DNA of 64,000 nucleotides from Rhizomys pruinosus (Eukaryota > Chordata > Mammalia > Rodentia > Spalacidae), in the NCBI GenBank assembly GCA_009823505.1, contig VZQC01011939.1, positions 3,310,411-3,374,410 of the forward strand. Direction: 5' to 3'. The stretch's first letter is position 1, and every line of letters begins with the position of its first letter. Below, one piece after another: positions 12,932 through 25,130 of this stretch. The translations under genes were made by a program, and so were the position numbers. The notes beneath the pieces are model-generated. The model did no database searches, was not told the origin of the DNA, and saw only the letters and a program-made list of their open reading frames with translations.

Positions 12932-13141
12932 TTTTTATTTTATGTGTATAGGTGTATTGCATGCATTTGTATAAGTGGACCTGTGTGTGCAATGCCCACA
13001 GAGGTCAGAAAAGGGTGTCAGATTCCCCTGGAAATGGAGTTATAGATGATTGCTAGCCACCATGTGGTTGCTTGGAATGGAACCCAGGTCCTCTGCAAGA
13101 GCAGCCAGTGTTCTTTAACCATTGAGCCATCTCTCTAGCCC
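12932..13141 (-). repeat. B2-type SINE
   Basis: Plus strand ends GAGCCATCTCTCTAGCCC; the 3' part is TATGTGTATAGGTGTATTGC. More diverged than the cluster at 8.4-9.1 kb. Confidence 0.88.
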
Positions 13142-13165
13142 TATGTTATTCTTATTGGGGGTGGG

Positions 13166-13308
13166 GTGAGACAGGGTCTCTCTGTAGTGACTGCTGGCCT
13201 GGAACTTGCTATGTAGACCAGGCTGGCCTCCATCTCACAGAGATCCACTTGTCTTTGCCTCCTGAGTGCTGGGATTGGGATTAAAGGTATGGACCACCAT
13301 ACTTAGCT
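13166..13308 (-). repeat. B1 SINE
   Basis: Complement of a B1: GAGACAGGGTCTCTCTGTAG, CCAGGCTGGCCTCCATCTCA, GTGCTGGGATTGGGATTAAA. 7SL-derived. Confidence 0.9.
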
Positions 13309-13854
13309 CCAGTGTCTTAACTGCTGTTGGTCCATGTAAAGCTACCAGTGATGGTAGTCACTCCACCCTCCTTTGAGAAGGATTCATGACCATTTGTCTT
13401 GGTTTTAACAGTTCCCTGTGTTCTGCAGTGGGCTGCTCTGGAAAGTAGACTGCTTGCTGTGGAGAGCTTACTGTGGGCTCCCATACGTAAAACATCAGGT
13501 ATTTCAAGGATGAATTCTGGGTCATTTTTAAGGGTCTTTTAATTGTGCTTTCCTTATATAGGCATTAAACAGGCACAGGACCTATGTAACTGAAAATGAG
13601 CTTGGCAACCTGTTCTCTGCCCCTGGTCTCTGCCACAGTCCCTGATAGGGGAGAGTGGGCTGCAGGTGCATTGTGGCTTCGTTGAGGGGCGTGCTCAGTA
13701 GGTGTATGGTGGCTGCTAGGCTAGCTCAGAGTTTTCCTGTGGTTCTTTATGGTCACAGATGACTATTCCATGTGTTGCTTGCAAAAGTTCCATTGTCAAT
13801 TTTAACAATTACTTTGTTGCAGCAGAAGTAATATGATCCTGGAGTATTGAGTTC

Positions 13855-13979
13855 CAGCTGTGGCTCAGTCAGTACTAATGTCACTGACAGAACACTTACT
13901 GCATGCATGGTACTAAAGATAGAACCCAGAGCCCCATACATATGAATTTGGTAATCTACTCACCTACATCCCCAGCTCA
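13855..13979. repeat. ID/B4-like tRNA-derived fragment
   Basis: GGTACTAAAGATAGAACCCA and CCTACATCCCCAGCTC resemble the complement of an ID/B4 head. Degraded; orientation uncertain. Confidence 0.4.
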
Positions 13980-13980
13980 C

Positions 13981-14086
13981 TTTTTATTTTTTATTTTGAG
14001 ACAGGATCTCACTACATTGCCCAGGCTGGCCTTGGACTCTTGACCTTTGTGTCTCAGCCTCCCCAGCAGCTGGGATTATAGACCTG
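13981..14086 (-). repeat. B1-related (7SL-derived) SINE, old
   Basis: TTTTGAGACAGGATCTCACT, TTGCCCAGGCTGGCCTTGGA and CAGCTGGGATTATAGACC in B1/proto-B1 order on the complement. Confidence 0.75.
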
Positions 14087-14091
14087 CTTCA

Positions 14092-14215
14092 GACCCTCAC
14101 GATGACCCTGTGAGGCAGGGCTCTTGATTCCTTCTTTGATGGACAGAGGTTTTGAACATTTTGCTTAGAGCCACACCTCTGGGCAGTACTGGGCAGAGTC
14201 TGTTACTCTCTTCTC
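14092..14215 (-). repeat. MIR-like SINE relic
   Basis: CCCTCACGATGACCCTGTGAGGCAG... matches the MIR 'atcctcacaacaaccctgtgaggtag' block, followed by a decayed GATGGACAGAGG and TTGCTTAGAGCCACAC. Confidence 0.5.
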
Positions 14216-14571
14216 TCCATGTGAGGATTTCTGATTTCTAAGGCCTGCTAATCCCACTCTGCTTTCTTTCTGGGCCATTATAAGGGCCATTAATCATGGC
14301 ATTTTCCCTCTAAAACCTTTTATGTAATAAGTAGGTGCCCAGGAAGCATCTGCTGCATGAAGATTGAGCGAGTTTGCTTATTTATTCAGGAAGCATTTCC
14401 CTGAGCAGTGCACATGATTCTAATGCCATGAGACATAACAGAGACAGGTCTCTGGGGGAGAGAGGGAGAAGACTTCACAGGGAACCAATCTGCAGGGAGC
14501 AGAGAGAGATGGAGAAAGACAGGTAAAGAGAGGTGCAGAGACAGACTGGAGAGAAGCAGAGGCAGAGAGAG

Positions 14572-14611
<40 letters not shown>

Positions 14612-15708
14612 CAGAGATAGAAGCGTATGAGCTGTGTGAGGGCCAATGACATAGCTAGGTGGGATGGGGCTAGTTGTCCGATCCTGTTGATAGGATATAG
14701 TAATGGGTGTTTTTCCTGGGGTCAGGAGAGCCCCTAGATGATGAGGACTGAGTGACAGACACAGCCATATCCCCACTGCAGGAACGGCTCCTTGGCTGCA
14801 CTCAGGGAATGAGCTGGCCGAGAACAAAATGGGCATCTACAAAAAACATGTGAGGAGTGGTGTCAGTCATAGACCACCTGGCTGAGGCCTGAGGCGAAGA
14901 GGACCCATGTCCAAGTGATCAGAAGTCAGGGGGGGGGAGTGGCAACGACAGCTCCTGGCCTTCTGGTCTAGGTCCTGGTCCATAGTGGTGATGAGGAGGA
15001 CCCAAGAGGAAACTCCTAAATCTGATGCCTTAATTGTGGATGGAAAGGAACAGAAAGACCAACTAAGACTGGTTACCAAGCCAGCTTTGTTCCACGGAGA
15101 TGAAGCTGGAGGGTGGCCTCAGTCAAGTGGGGCTGGAAATGAAGTTTGAGGTGAAATACAGTGGGTCGGATTCTATCCCAAGCCTTCACTCCTTCATTTC
15201 CAGGAAACCATCCTGCAGAACCCTGTGCTATCACCCACTGCTGCCCGCTGGAGCGCCATTTCCAGCGGGACCCTCTGCTCACCCATTCTCTTGGCTGGAA
15301 CACATTGTACTGTGGATGTTGGTATACAGGAGAGACTGGCAGAGGGATGGCAGGTGCTATCAGGGCCTCTGGGTTGCCCCAGTTGTAGGAGGACGATACA
15401 GACATGCAAACATGTAGACTCCTGAGGACACAATACACACAGCCCCCTGACACCCAGGAAGGATGTCCCTGTGGCCTAGGAGCACTATCCTGGTTGCATC
15501 CATAAGGGAAGGCTTTCCATTGCATGCCTGAGGCCCAAACAGCATCAAGAGCCCTGTGACTATGAGGGAGAAGCCAAGGCTGCTAAAGGGTTCAACACTG
15601 GTGGGGCAGCACTTTCCTCAGACTCACTGGGGTGGTGTAGATGTACAGCAATGAATGGCTGTTCTTATACATATCTATAGCATATGCAAAAGCATAAAAT
15701 ACTTTCAA
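14216..15708. other. Intronic stretch with a GA microsatellite
   Basis: Contains (GA)n at about 14574-14609. The long minus-strand open frames here read poly-Ser/Leu through that tract and are not genes. Otherwise nothing recognised. Confidence 0.5.
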
Positions 15709-15935
15709 GGGGCTGGAGAAATGGCTCAGCAGTTAGGAGCACTGGCTGCTCTTTCAGAGGACCTGGGTTCGATTCCCAGCACCTATATGGCAGCTAACTC
15801 CAGCTAACCATCCCGTTCCCCTCCAGTTCCAGGAGAATCCAATGCTCTCTGACTCCCAAGGGCATTGCATGACACAGGTTCACTTACATACAGGAAGGCA
15901 ATACACTCATGCACATAAAATTAAAGTAATAAATA
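15709..15935 (+). repeat. B2-type SINE
   Basis: Starts GGGGCTGGAGAAATGGCTCA and carries B box GGGTTCGATTCCCAG. Tail A-rich. Flanking AAAATACTTTCAA / AAAATATTTTCAA are the target duplications. Confidence 0.93.
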
Positions 15936-16397
15936 AAATATTTTCAAAATAACTTAAGTCATCAGATTACTCAATTAAAGAGCTAGCATTTCAAATTTCT
16001 TCCTAACCATACACTAATAAAATTGATTTGGTTGTGACTACATACTAGCGTGCTTTCTTACTTTGTTCACTGTCCTCTATAGAGGGTGGTTAGCAAATGT
16101 CTAGTTGATTTGAAGACTTTATACACACATGCAAAACCACGTACACATATTTAGTTTAAATATGTCAGAAAGCATAAATGTTTCAGACATCAAAAATATT
16201 CAATGACACATTGTTTAAAATGTGTACTTGATTCTTGTTTATAGATTTTAAATAAATATCAGTTTCTGGGAGGTAGGAACTTACTTTTTAGTTTAAAAAT
16301 ATCTCTTTAAATGACCTAGCTTGTTATTAAACACACACTGCCCTGAACAATCATTCAAAGAGTCAGAGTATAAAAGCATCACTGTCTTTAACTTTCT
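15936..16397. other. AT-rich intronic stretch
   Basis: AT-rich with no recognised repeat or motif. Confidence 0.4.
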
Positions 16398-16414
16398 TCA
16401 CCCCAGTAGCTTTC

Positions 16415-16638
16415 TTTTTTTTTATTTTATTATTTTCTTATGTGTATGAGTGTACTGTCTGCATGTAGGTTGGTGCACCCGTGTCGTACAATGCCGAGGA
16501 AGTCAGAAGAGGGCATCGGATTTCCCTGGAACTGAAGTTAAAGATGGTTCTTAGCCACCATGTGGGTGCTGGGAATCAAACCTGGGTCCTTTGCAAGAGC
16601 AGTTGGTGCTCTTAACCGCTGAGCCATCTCTCCAGCCC
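16415..16638 (-). repeat. B2-type SINE
   Basis: Complement orientation, terminal GAGCCATCTCTCCAGCCC. Target duplications TCACCCCAGTAGCTTTC (16398-16414) and TCACCGTAGTAGCTTTC on the right. Confidence 0.93.
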
Positions 16639-16655
16639 TCACCGTAGTAGCTTTC

Positions 16656-17671
16656 AATTCAAGAAACTGTGTAGAGGCAATTCTGGTGGTCACTTCCCTC
16701 TGACCCACAGAGATGGCCACCTTGGAGTGTGGGCCATTTTCCAAACCAGCTCTCTAGGAGATTTGGTTCCCTAAGATTCTTATTTGCATACTTCAGTTCT
16801 TAAAACCCTGAGGACCCATCTCCTCTTTCTCTGTTGACCTTCCAAATGTGTCTCTAGTCTTTTAAAACAGAGTTGAGCTGACTTAATCCCCTGTGAACAG
16901 GAGCCAGCAGCAGCCGCAGCACTAGTCTTCCTGTCTCCTCAGCTCCCTTTTCCCTCCTCCTCCTCCCAGTTTCTCTTTGCTGTTTCAACCAGGCCTCACT
17001 ACTCCTGAGTTTGCCTCCAAAGCAACCTTTACTGGGGGATGTTCAGAACTTTCACAATTACATGCAATTTCTTCATATTTAGTCTCCATCTGATCTGAAT
17101 TTCCTTCTCTGTGGACCTCAGAAGGTGTCAGCAAGGGGGAGGCGCTTGTTTCCAGCTACTCTTCTGGAAAGATGAGCTTCTGCCTTAGCACTTCTTCCTG
17201 ACAGACCTGGTAAACTCTAGTCCCTTCCAGCTGCTGAAATCCCATTTGAAATCAAGCACATTTTCTCAAGTCACAACTTTAATCAGGTCTGTCAGATTTC
17301 TTCAATAGCTTTTCTACAGGTGATCATATTTACACTCCAGTGGTTGGTTTTTAAAGTAGTTTTTATTAGCACATAATTTAAAAGGAGTCAGCTTGAAAAC
17401 TAGTAATCTCCTACATTTCTCCTTGGTTCTTGGGCCACTTCTGAATAAGTGCTCATGCCATTTCTCCCTGGCTTTTAGTTTAAGCATTACAGCTCCTTTG
17501 GGAAATCAGATCCCCGTGTAAACCTCCATGAACAGACATGTTCATGAACCTCCATGAACAGACAGGCACATGTTCAGTCCATAGAAGTTCCCAGCGCAGC
17601 CAGTGATTGCCTTCTGTTTCTTGTATATTGTTCCTGTATTTACAGACTTTTTAAAAATTATTTTTTTTAGA
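16656..17671. other. Intronic stretch with a small tandem duplication
   Basis: A 26-bp unit beginning AACCTCCATGAACAGACA is repeated twice at 17521-17575. Nothing else recognised. Confidence 0.5.
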
Positions 17672-17905
17672 TATTTTTTCTTTTTTTTAATTTTTATTAA
17701 TTTTTATGTGTATGAATGTACTGTCTGCATATAGGTATATGCACCTGTGTCGTGCAATGCCACGGAGGTCAGAAGAGGGTGTCAGATTCTCCTGGAACTA
17801 GAGTTAAAGACGGTTCTTAGCCACCATGTGGGTGCTGAGGATCGAACCCAGGTCCTCTGCAAGAGCAGTCGGCGCTCCTAACCACTAGACCATCTCTCCA
17901 GCCCC
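17672..17905 (-). repeat. B2-type SINE
   Basis: Complement orientation, ends ACCATCTCTCCAGCCCC. Placed directly before a B1; both were targeted to the same AT-rich site. Confidence 0.92.
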
Positions 17906-17919
17906 TAAAATTAATTTTT

Positions 17920-18068
17920 TTTCTGGTCTTTTTGAGACAGGTTCTCCTGGTAGCTCCAGCTGTCCTGGAACTAGCTATGTAGACCAGGCTGGCCTTGAAC
18001 TCACAACGATCTGCCTACCTCTGCCTCCCAAGTGCTAGGATTAAAGGCGTGTGCCACCATGCCTGGCT
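17920..18068 (-). repeat. B1 SINE
   Basis: TTTTTGAGACAGGTTCTCCT through AAAGGCGTGTGCCACCATGC. Flanked by AAAATTAATTTTT copies at about 17907 and 18069. Confidence 0.94.
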
Positions 18069-18082
18069 CAAAAATTAATTTT

Positions 18083-19242
18083 TAATGTATGCAAAAATCA
18101 TCTTTATTTCCAACTCCTGTTTCTCCAAGTTGTTCAAGTCTGGTCACTGGCTGTCCATTCCCACTCACAGTCAGACTGTTGACTGTGACATTAGGTGCAG
18201 TAATTTGAGACGCTGCCTACCTAGGCTCCCTGACATGGAAAGCTTCTCCCTCTTTGCTTTTGGATTGTTGGCTGTACAGAGGAGGCTCGTTTAAGATCCT
18301 ATTGACAGGCGCAGTCTTGACAGATGCAACGCCCAGATTCCGGAGCAGAGACTATGGTCTTAACACTCAGGCCAACACTGTATGTCCTCCTGCCTACCCT
18401 CAGTTGTCCATGCCATGTTTGTTTGCTGGACCCACTGGAGGGCGCTTCTCAGGCCGGCAGACCAACCAGTGTGGAGTGCACCAGTTCACTGGTCATATGG
18501 AGTAAGAGACTTACAGAAACACAGAGTCATCCTCTGCTTCCCACCCAATTCCAGACTAATTGACTGTCTTCTATGCCAGGGAAGATCCAGCTCATATTTA
18601 GAAGGGTATGGACTAGGCTGGGTTAGAAAGCACTTGCTATCACTTCTGTAGTTCCCACAAGTATGTGATCTTCTCCCTGTTATCCTATCCTGGGAGTTTT
18701 TTCCTCCAGAGGCCAGATTCCCAGCCACCATTCAAATGAGGTCTGGGGAGCAAAAGAAGCTATAATGTGCTTAACTCCACGTTGGACTAGGACAAGGGCT
18801 GCTGAATTAAGAAATTTAAGCTTGTCTAACACTTTCTCATTCCATTTTAGCTTCTATTGCGGACCCACCTGCCCCACCTCCATGGCTACTTCCCTTCATC
18901 CTTCTCATTCTAGACTTCTCTGTTCATGCGTGTTTTTTCCAGCCTGGACTTTTCCTTTTCTACTTCCCATCTCACGTTCCTGCTTCTCTGTCAAGACAGT
19001 GTTGATCACGCTACAGTTAAGGATTGTTTAGCTCATATTCTGAAGATGAGGTCTTTCCTATCCATTGTAAACTATCTTTGACTATTTCACACCTGCCAGT
19101 GCTGGCTTCTTGTCTCAGCTTAATCGCTTTCTTTGGCTTTAAGGATGCTGCCAGATTTAGACTATTTTGGGTCCCCGTCATGTCAAACAGAAGGGAGAGC
19201 ATGTGGCATTTCTCTGTCTAGTGGATGGCTGCAGTGGCACTT
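18083..19242. other. Intronic stretch, nothing recognised
   Basis: Pyrimidine-rich around 18840-19000; no repeat or gene assigned. Confidence 0.45.
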
Positions 19243-19680
19243 GATCCTGGCCCACCAGCCTTTTCCCCGGCCCGCCAGCCTTGACCCCGGCCCGCCAGCC
19301 TTGACCCCGGACCGCCAGCCTTGACCCTGGCTGCCAGCCTTTTCCCTGACCTGCCAGCCTTGACCCTGGCCTGCCAGCCTTGACCCTGGCCTGCTAGGCT
19401 TGACCCTGGCCCACCAGCCTTGACCCTGGCCCACCAGCCTTGACCCTGGCCCACCAGCCTTGACCCTGACCTACCAGCCTTTTCCCTGGCCTACCAGCCT
19501 TGACTCTGGCCTACCAGCCTTTTCCCTGGCCTACCAGCCTTGACCCTGGCCCACCAGCCTTTTCCCTGCTACCAGCCTTGACCCTGACCTACCAGCCTTT
19601 TCCCTGGTGTACCAGCCTTGACCCTGGCCTACCAACCTTGACCCTGGCCTACCAGCCTTTTACACTTGGTTTACCAGTTT
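19243..19680. repeat. Minisatellite, about 20-bp unit
   Basis: About 22 head-to-tail copies of GACCCTGGCCCACCAGCCTT and variants. Two unit types alternate (TTGACCCTGG and TTTTCCCTGG). The leftmost units carry CCCCGGCCCGCC with CpGs; later units have lost them to CCTGGCCTACC, as expected from CpG decay. Open frames across it are artefacts. Confidence 0.95.
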
Positions 19681-19699
19681 CTAGGTTTCATTGAAATGT

Positions 19700-20662
19700 A
19701 TACTGCTTCTTTTTCTGTTCATAGAATAGTATTGATTGTCCTTGACATTTGTGAGATTGGAATCATGAGGATGTTAAGACTATTTCAACAGCCAATCCAC
19801 CTTTTGGCAGTAAGAGCAGCAGATTAAGCTGGCCCATAAAAGCCTTTAGACTACCAAGGTCTTCTTCAATGGATATTATCTTTTAGCAAAAAATTTCAGG
19901 GGCCTAAAGGTCCCCCCAAAGTGCCCATTTCCATATGACCTAGTGAATTCTGATACCACTAAGTTGTATAGAAGAGGAACCTTAAAATTCACCTGGTCAA
20001 TTTTTTTTAACTACAAAATGCAATGACATACCTAAGATTCAGCATCGAACCAGACTTTCTGTGTCAAAATTACTTCTAACAGGCCAAAATGAAAATTAAA
20101 ATGTAAATTATTCAGAAAAACACAAACCCATTACTCCTGCAGAACTTAGATGAATTCTACATTTCTCGTTCTCACTGTCCATTGGCCCTACATTCCATGT
20201 CCAGACAGAAGTGCTGGGAATAAACAGCACACACACTCGGTTGTATCTCATGCACTCACATATCCATCCTGTGTTACTGAATATGCCCAAGTTGACGATG
20301 GTATACTTGGTTAGAAAGGTGCAGGGCGTGTGGAACACAAAAACACAACAGTATAGCTCAGAGTCTATCTTCAGCAGTGGGGAGATGAGATCTGTTTGGG
20401 TAACTCTGGGTCCCTGGTGTCTCAGAGTTATGCCTGGCAAAGGACTATTCCACTCTGTGTGTGGTGAGTACCCAGTACTTCAGTGCCACCCCATGCTCCA
20501 GGTGCTCCAGAGGTCCCACCAGTTCTATGACCATGGATTACAGCAATGAAAATGGATGTACAGACCTGAGTCTGCCAGTTACTTCTTTACCTTGGAGCAA
20601 ATTTCTAAGAAAATGCCAAAGCTAAAATCTCCTCTCCTTCCTGTGAGGGCACAGTTGTGTAA
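19700..20662. other. Intronic stretch, nothing recognised
   Basis: No family recognised. A possible MIR trace around 19980-20080 is too weak to call. Confidence 0.4.
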
Positions 20663-22123
20663 GGGACAGAGTGTGTGAGGATGGAGTGTGTGAGGACCAG
20701 AGTGTGTGAGGACTGAGTGTGTGAGGATGGAGTGTGTGAGGATGGAGTGTGTGGGGATGGAGTGTGTGAAAACGGAGTGTGTGAGGATGGAGTGTGTGAG
20801 GATGGAGTGTGTGAGGTCAGAGTGTGTGAGGACGGAGTGTGTGAAGATGGAGTGTGTGAGGACGGAGTGTGTGAGAACAGAGTGTGTGGGGACAGAGTGT
20901 GCGAGGACGGAGTGTGTGAAGACGGAGTGTGTGAGGATGGAGTGTGTGAGGACGGAATGTGTGAGGATGGAGTGTGAGGACACAGTGTGAGGATGGAGTG
21001 TGTCAGGATGGAGTGTGTGAGGATGGAGTGTGTGAGGACGGAGTGTGTGAGAACAGAGTGTGTGGGGACAGAGTGTGTGAGGACGGAGTGTGTGAAGACG
21101 GAGTGTGTGAGGACGGAGTGTGTGAGGATGGAGTGTGTGAGGACGGAGTGTGTGAGGACGGAGTGTGTGAGGATGGAGTGTGTGAGGATGGAGTGTGTGA
21201 GGACGGAGTGTGTGAGAACAGAGTGTGTGGGGACAGAGTGTGTGAGGACAGAGTGTGTGAGGACAGAGTGTGAGGATGGAGTGTGTGAGGATGGAGTGTG
21301 AGGATGGAGTGTGTGAGGATGGAGTGTGTGAAGACGGAGTGTGTGAAGACAGAGTGTGAGGACAGAGTGTGAGGATGGAGTGTGTGAAGACGGAGTGTGT
21401 GAGGATGGAGTGTGTGAGGACGGAGTGTGTGAGGACAGAGTGTGAGGACGGAGTGTGTGAGGACAGAGTGTGTGGGGACGGAGTGTGTGGGGATGGAGTG
21501 TGTGAGGACGGAGTGTGTGGGGATGGAGTGTGTGGGGATGGAGTATGTGAGGACGGAGTGTGTGAGGACGGAGTGTGTGAGGATGGAGTGTGAGGACACA
21601 GTGTGAGGACGGAGTGTGTGAGGATGGAGTGTGTGAGGACGGAGTGTGTGAGGACAGAGTGTGAGGATGGAGTGTGTGAGGACGGAGTGTGTGAGGACGG
21701 AGTGTGTGGGGACGGAGTCTGTGGGGATGGAGTGTGTGGGGACGGAGTGTGTGAGGACGGAGTGTGTGGGGATGGAGTGTGTGGGGATGGAGTATGTGAG
21801 GATGGAGTGTGTGAGGACAGAGTGTGTGAGGATGGAGTGTGAGGATGGAGTGTGTGAGGATGGAGTGTGAGGACAGAGTGTGTGAGGACGGAGTGTGTGA
21901 GGATGGAGTGTGTGAGAACAGAGTGTGTGGGGACAGAGTGTGTGAGGACAGAGTGTGTGAGGACGGAGTATGTGAAGACGGAGTGTGTGGGGACGGAGTG
22001 TGTGGGGACGGAGTGTGTGAGGACGGAGTGTGTGAGGACAGAGTGTGTGAGGACAGAGTGTGTGAGGACAGAGTGTGTGAGGACGGAGTGTGTGAAGTCG
22101 GAGTGTGTGAGGATGGAGTGTGA
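20663..22123. repeat. Minisatellite, 15-bp unit, about 97 copies
   Basis: Array of GAGTGTGTGAGGACG with A/G and C/T variants (GGATG, GGACA, GAACA, GGGGA) and occasional 13-bp units lacking one GT. Degenerate units continue to about 22182. A compound motif around GAGAACAGAGTGTGTGGGGA recurs at 20873, 21049, 21214 and 21914, showing higher-order duplication. The plus strand is rich in G and nearly free of C. The unit is a multiple of three, so it gives long false frames: Cys-Glu-Asp-Gly-Val repeats on plus, Ser/Thr/His/Pro repeats up to 516 codons on minus. Confidence 0.97.
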
Positions 22124-22182
22124 TTGCAATGTGTGTGAGGTATGTGTATGTGAAGGCAGTTGTAGGAGGACTGTGTGAGGTC

Positions 22183-23459
22183 ATGACCACAGCTAGCTGA
22201 TTACTCTGAAACCCTTATTCCAGTGTTCTACGCCATCAGTGGGAAAATGAAAGCAACAAAATAAAGCAGCAAAACCAGGTTCTGAAACATAAAAGCAGAG
22301 GCCGTAATGAACTAGGTATCATACATGCTCCTTCCAGTGTAAGCTCTGGCATGCCCTGACACAATTCTGAAGACTTAGCCCAGAAGTAATTTGGCCCCTT
22401 TGAGAGAGACAGCTCAGATGACTGGATGCTGCTCACTGCACGCTCTGTGTGGGCACGGCTCTGCTTTGGGCTGTGAGGAGAGCCTCTGGTCAGTAGTTCT
22501 CGCCTCTGCTGGGTTCAGGAGCAGACAGGCCCTGCGGAAGTCAGGCCTGGCCACTTTGGGGGCTGCCTTGCCTTCCCTGTGTACTGGGCCTGGTCCTCAC
22601 TCCTTCAGTGAGGGTCACCCTACAAAGATGCTAAAATGATTATCATGAAAAAATAGTGCCCAAAACTTGGGCCAGAACGACAGGCTGGGTTTCAACTAGC
22701 TCTAGTCCTTTCTGGTGACGGGTTCATCCAGGTAGGTAGATGGTGAGACTTCTGTGCACACCGGCTGGAATTCTCTCCTGGTGCCAATGGGTGGCATTGG
22801 GCTCGTCTTCCTGGCCTCTCCTCATGAGTTTCTGTGCCCCAGGACCCCGAGTCACTTCTCTCTGTGGCCTGCTGCCACCTCTGCCCAGAACAGATGCTTT
22901 GCCTGGGCCAGCAGCAGCTCTCGTCCTGTTGGGATTCTCGGTAAGATGGGCAGGAGGACCAGCGGCCTTTGTGAATGAAAGCACCTGGCCCCTCCCATCA
23001 GTCGTCACCAGTCCCTGTCCCATCCCTTCCTGACCCCTCCTTTACCCTGCTGTGCCCCACTTCTCTTAATTTCAGATAAGGGAGATCTGAATACCTTCCA
23101 TCTCATAAGCACTTGGAATCTGGCCCATGTAAATTCTCATCCCCAACCCTGCAACTAAGGAAGGGCTGGGGCATCAGCAGTACTTTGTCCTGACCTAGAG
23201 AGCCTCTGAGTGGGCTCTTCCTCCAGTAGCCCCATGCCCAGCCCTCTCCTCAGCCCCACAGCACCCTCTGTGCCTCCCAACCTTCTTTCTTTCTCTGCCC
23301 TGGGCTCCTTCTACACTGCCACCATCCTGCCTCAGGCAGAATCCTTCACACTTTGCGGCTCTGCGGGGAGGATCCACCTCTGCAGAGTGGAGCCTCAGGC
23401 GGGCAGGGGGTGATACTTGTCTTGTGGCCTCTCAGCACTAAAGTACTCAAGTTCTGCTC
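22183..23459. other. Intronic stretch, nothing recognised
   Basis: GC-richer than its surroundings (about 22400-23420). Overlapping short frames on both strands show no family resemblance. Confidence 0.45.
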
Positions 23460-23572
23460 TCCATCCTCTTGGTGAGCAGGGACAAAGTCTGTTTGCTATT
23501 GCAATATATATGGTAGATGCCTGGCACATTTGGACTTTTAGCAAATATCACTGAGTGGAACAAATGAAGGGG
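23460..23572 (+). repeat. LINE-2 3'-end-like relic
   Basis: GGTGAGCAGGGACAAAGTCT, TGGTAGATGCCTGGCACATT and a decayed AATAAATATTTGTTGAATGAA-like end follow the L2 3' terminal order. Confidence 0.55.
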
Positions 23573-24349
23573 TGTGAGATGCTTCCCCAGGCCTCCTGCC
23601 TCATCAGGTAGGTCCCTTTTCTCTACCTGCAATCCTGCACAGCTTCTTCCTGACCCAGCTTCTCTTCTTGCATCAGTTGTAAAGAATCCTCTCTTTCCAG
23701 GCTCAGCTACTCAGGCCTTGTATGTTTGCCACTCTACTCATTCTCATGAACTCCTTTGCAGAACTCAAACCATCACATCTCCTATGCACATCTGCAGGGG
23801 ATGACATCCCTTGGGAAGAAGCTGTGTCCTTGCTGTGAGCATTCTTCTGTGCACATGGCACTGACCATGAATCCAGGATGAAGATGATCAAGTTGCTGCA
23901 CCTTAGTATGGGTCATGAATTTATATATACCTGAACCTAATCGAATTTGCTCACCTGAGAACTTGCTATTAACTTGGTCTATCACTGCCCTGTGTAGCCT
24001 CCTTTTGTTTTCCAGGTTGCAACATCTCTCAGAAATGCTAGAAAAAGGCCAACACTGATGACACAAGTGAGATGAACATAGAGAGGATTTACCTGTCTTC
24101 TTCAGAGTTGTTGCAGTCTCTCTATGAGGAAAATTTTACATATGGGAAGCAACCTCACAGCACACAATTTTTAAGTGCTTCATTAGAGTTTGAGACAACA
24201 GAATAGCACATTGTGTCAGGATGCAGAAAAGGAAACTATTCTAAGGAAAAATGTGATGAACCTCTGGGTAGGTGCAGGATCATAGAGCAGTTGATGACAC
24301 AGATGTCACATAGCTGGGAGGAACTGGCTGTTAATCTACGTATGAAAAC
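23573..24349. other. Intronic stretch, nothing recognised
   Basis: No repeat or gene recognised. Confidence 0.4.
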
Positions 24350-24420
24350 ACCTTGACCAGATGGCTAAAGTGACTTGTCCAAGCCCTGCAGCTGCACGAA
24401 GCCAAGGAAGGGGCATAATG
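24350..24420 (+). repeat. Possible MIR relic
   Basis: AAAGTGACTTGTCCAAGCCC followed by TGCAGCTGCAC resembles the MIR 'agtaacttgcccaaggtcacacagc' core. Short and diverged. Confidence 0.35.
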
Positions 24421-24984
24421 AATCTTTGAGCCTCCAGTTTCCAAAGAGTTGGCAAATTGGAATGTTGCTATCTAAACCCTTCCTTACATTAAGATCTGTG
24501 TGTTTGGCAGAATGAATATGTAAGGTGTGTGGATAACAAGTTAAGAGGGTCCTCATCAAATCAGGTATTCCTTAATATCCTTAATATCCCACACCATTGA
24601 CAGAGCTCATACATAGCACCCACCACCCTGGACCCGTGCTCCTGCCTCTGTATGAGCTGAACATGAGACACTACCCAATCTTTGAGGGCAAGGTCCATCT
24701 CCTTATCCCTTAATTATACTTTTGGGTTAGAGGGATATGTATGCAGCCAGCCTTCTGTAAATAATATGGCAGCATATCTTTTTAGAACTCTGTAGGCTCA
24801 CAGTATCTTCTACATGGTCATGGAAGTTGGTGATCACTTCAGACTTGGCTATATGTGATTGCTGGCCAAATGCGGTAATATCCGAGATAAAGAAACTAGG
24901 AAAATTTCCAAGCTGGTCAAGGACAATGGCTTGGGACGGTAGCCCTGCCATTTGCTTGCATCACCATGCCTCCACCATACCCTC

Positions 24985-25130
24985 ACGGGAATGTGGTATA
25001 TCCAGATCTGATCCCACAGGGAAGAAACCCCAACACTGAGTCCTCTTGTCCTTACCCAGGTAAGGGTATTCTACTCCCAGAAGAAACCAAAACCCTAAAG
25101 ATATTGTGGCCACTTCTGGGCCCAGATAGG
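24985..25130 (+). repeat. Unassigned dispersed repeat, copy A
   Basis: Shares TATATCCAGATCTGATCCCA, GGGTATTCTACTCCCAG and AAACCAAAACCCTAAAGATA with copy B at 26.9 kb; roughly three-quarters identical by eye. Family not recognised. Confidence 0.6.

Noticed and set aside
20579..22190. Long minus-strand open frames (516 and 395 codons) and many plus-strand Cys-rich frames
   Set aside because: They simply read through a 15-bp tandem array whose unit is a multiple of three and contains no stop; several frames on both strands are open at once.
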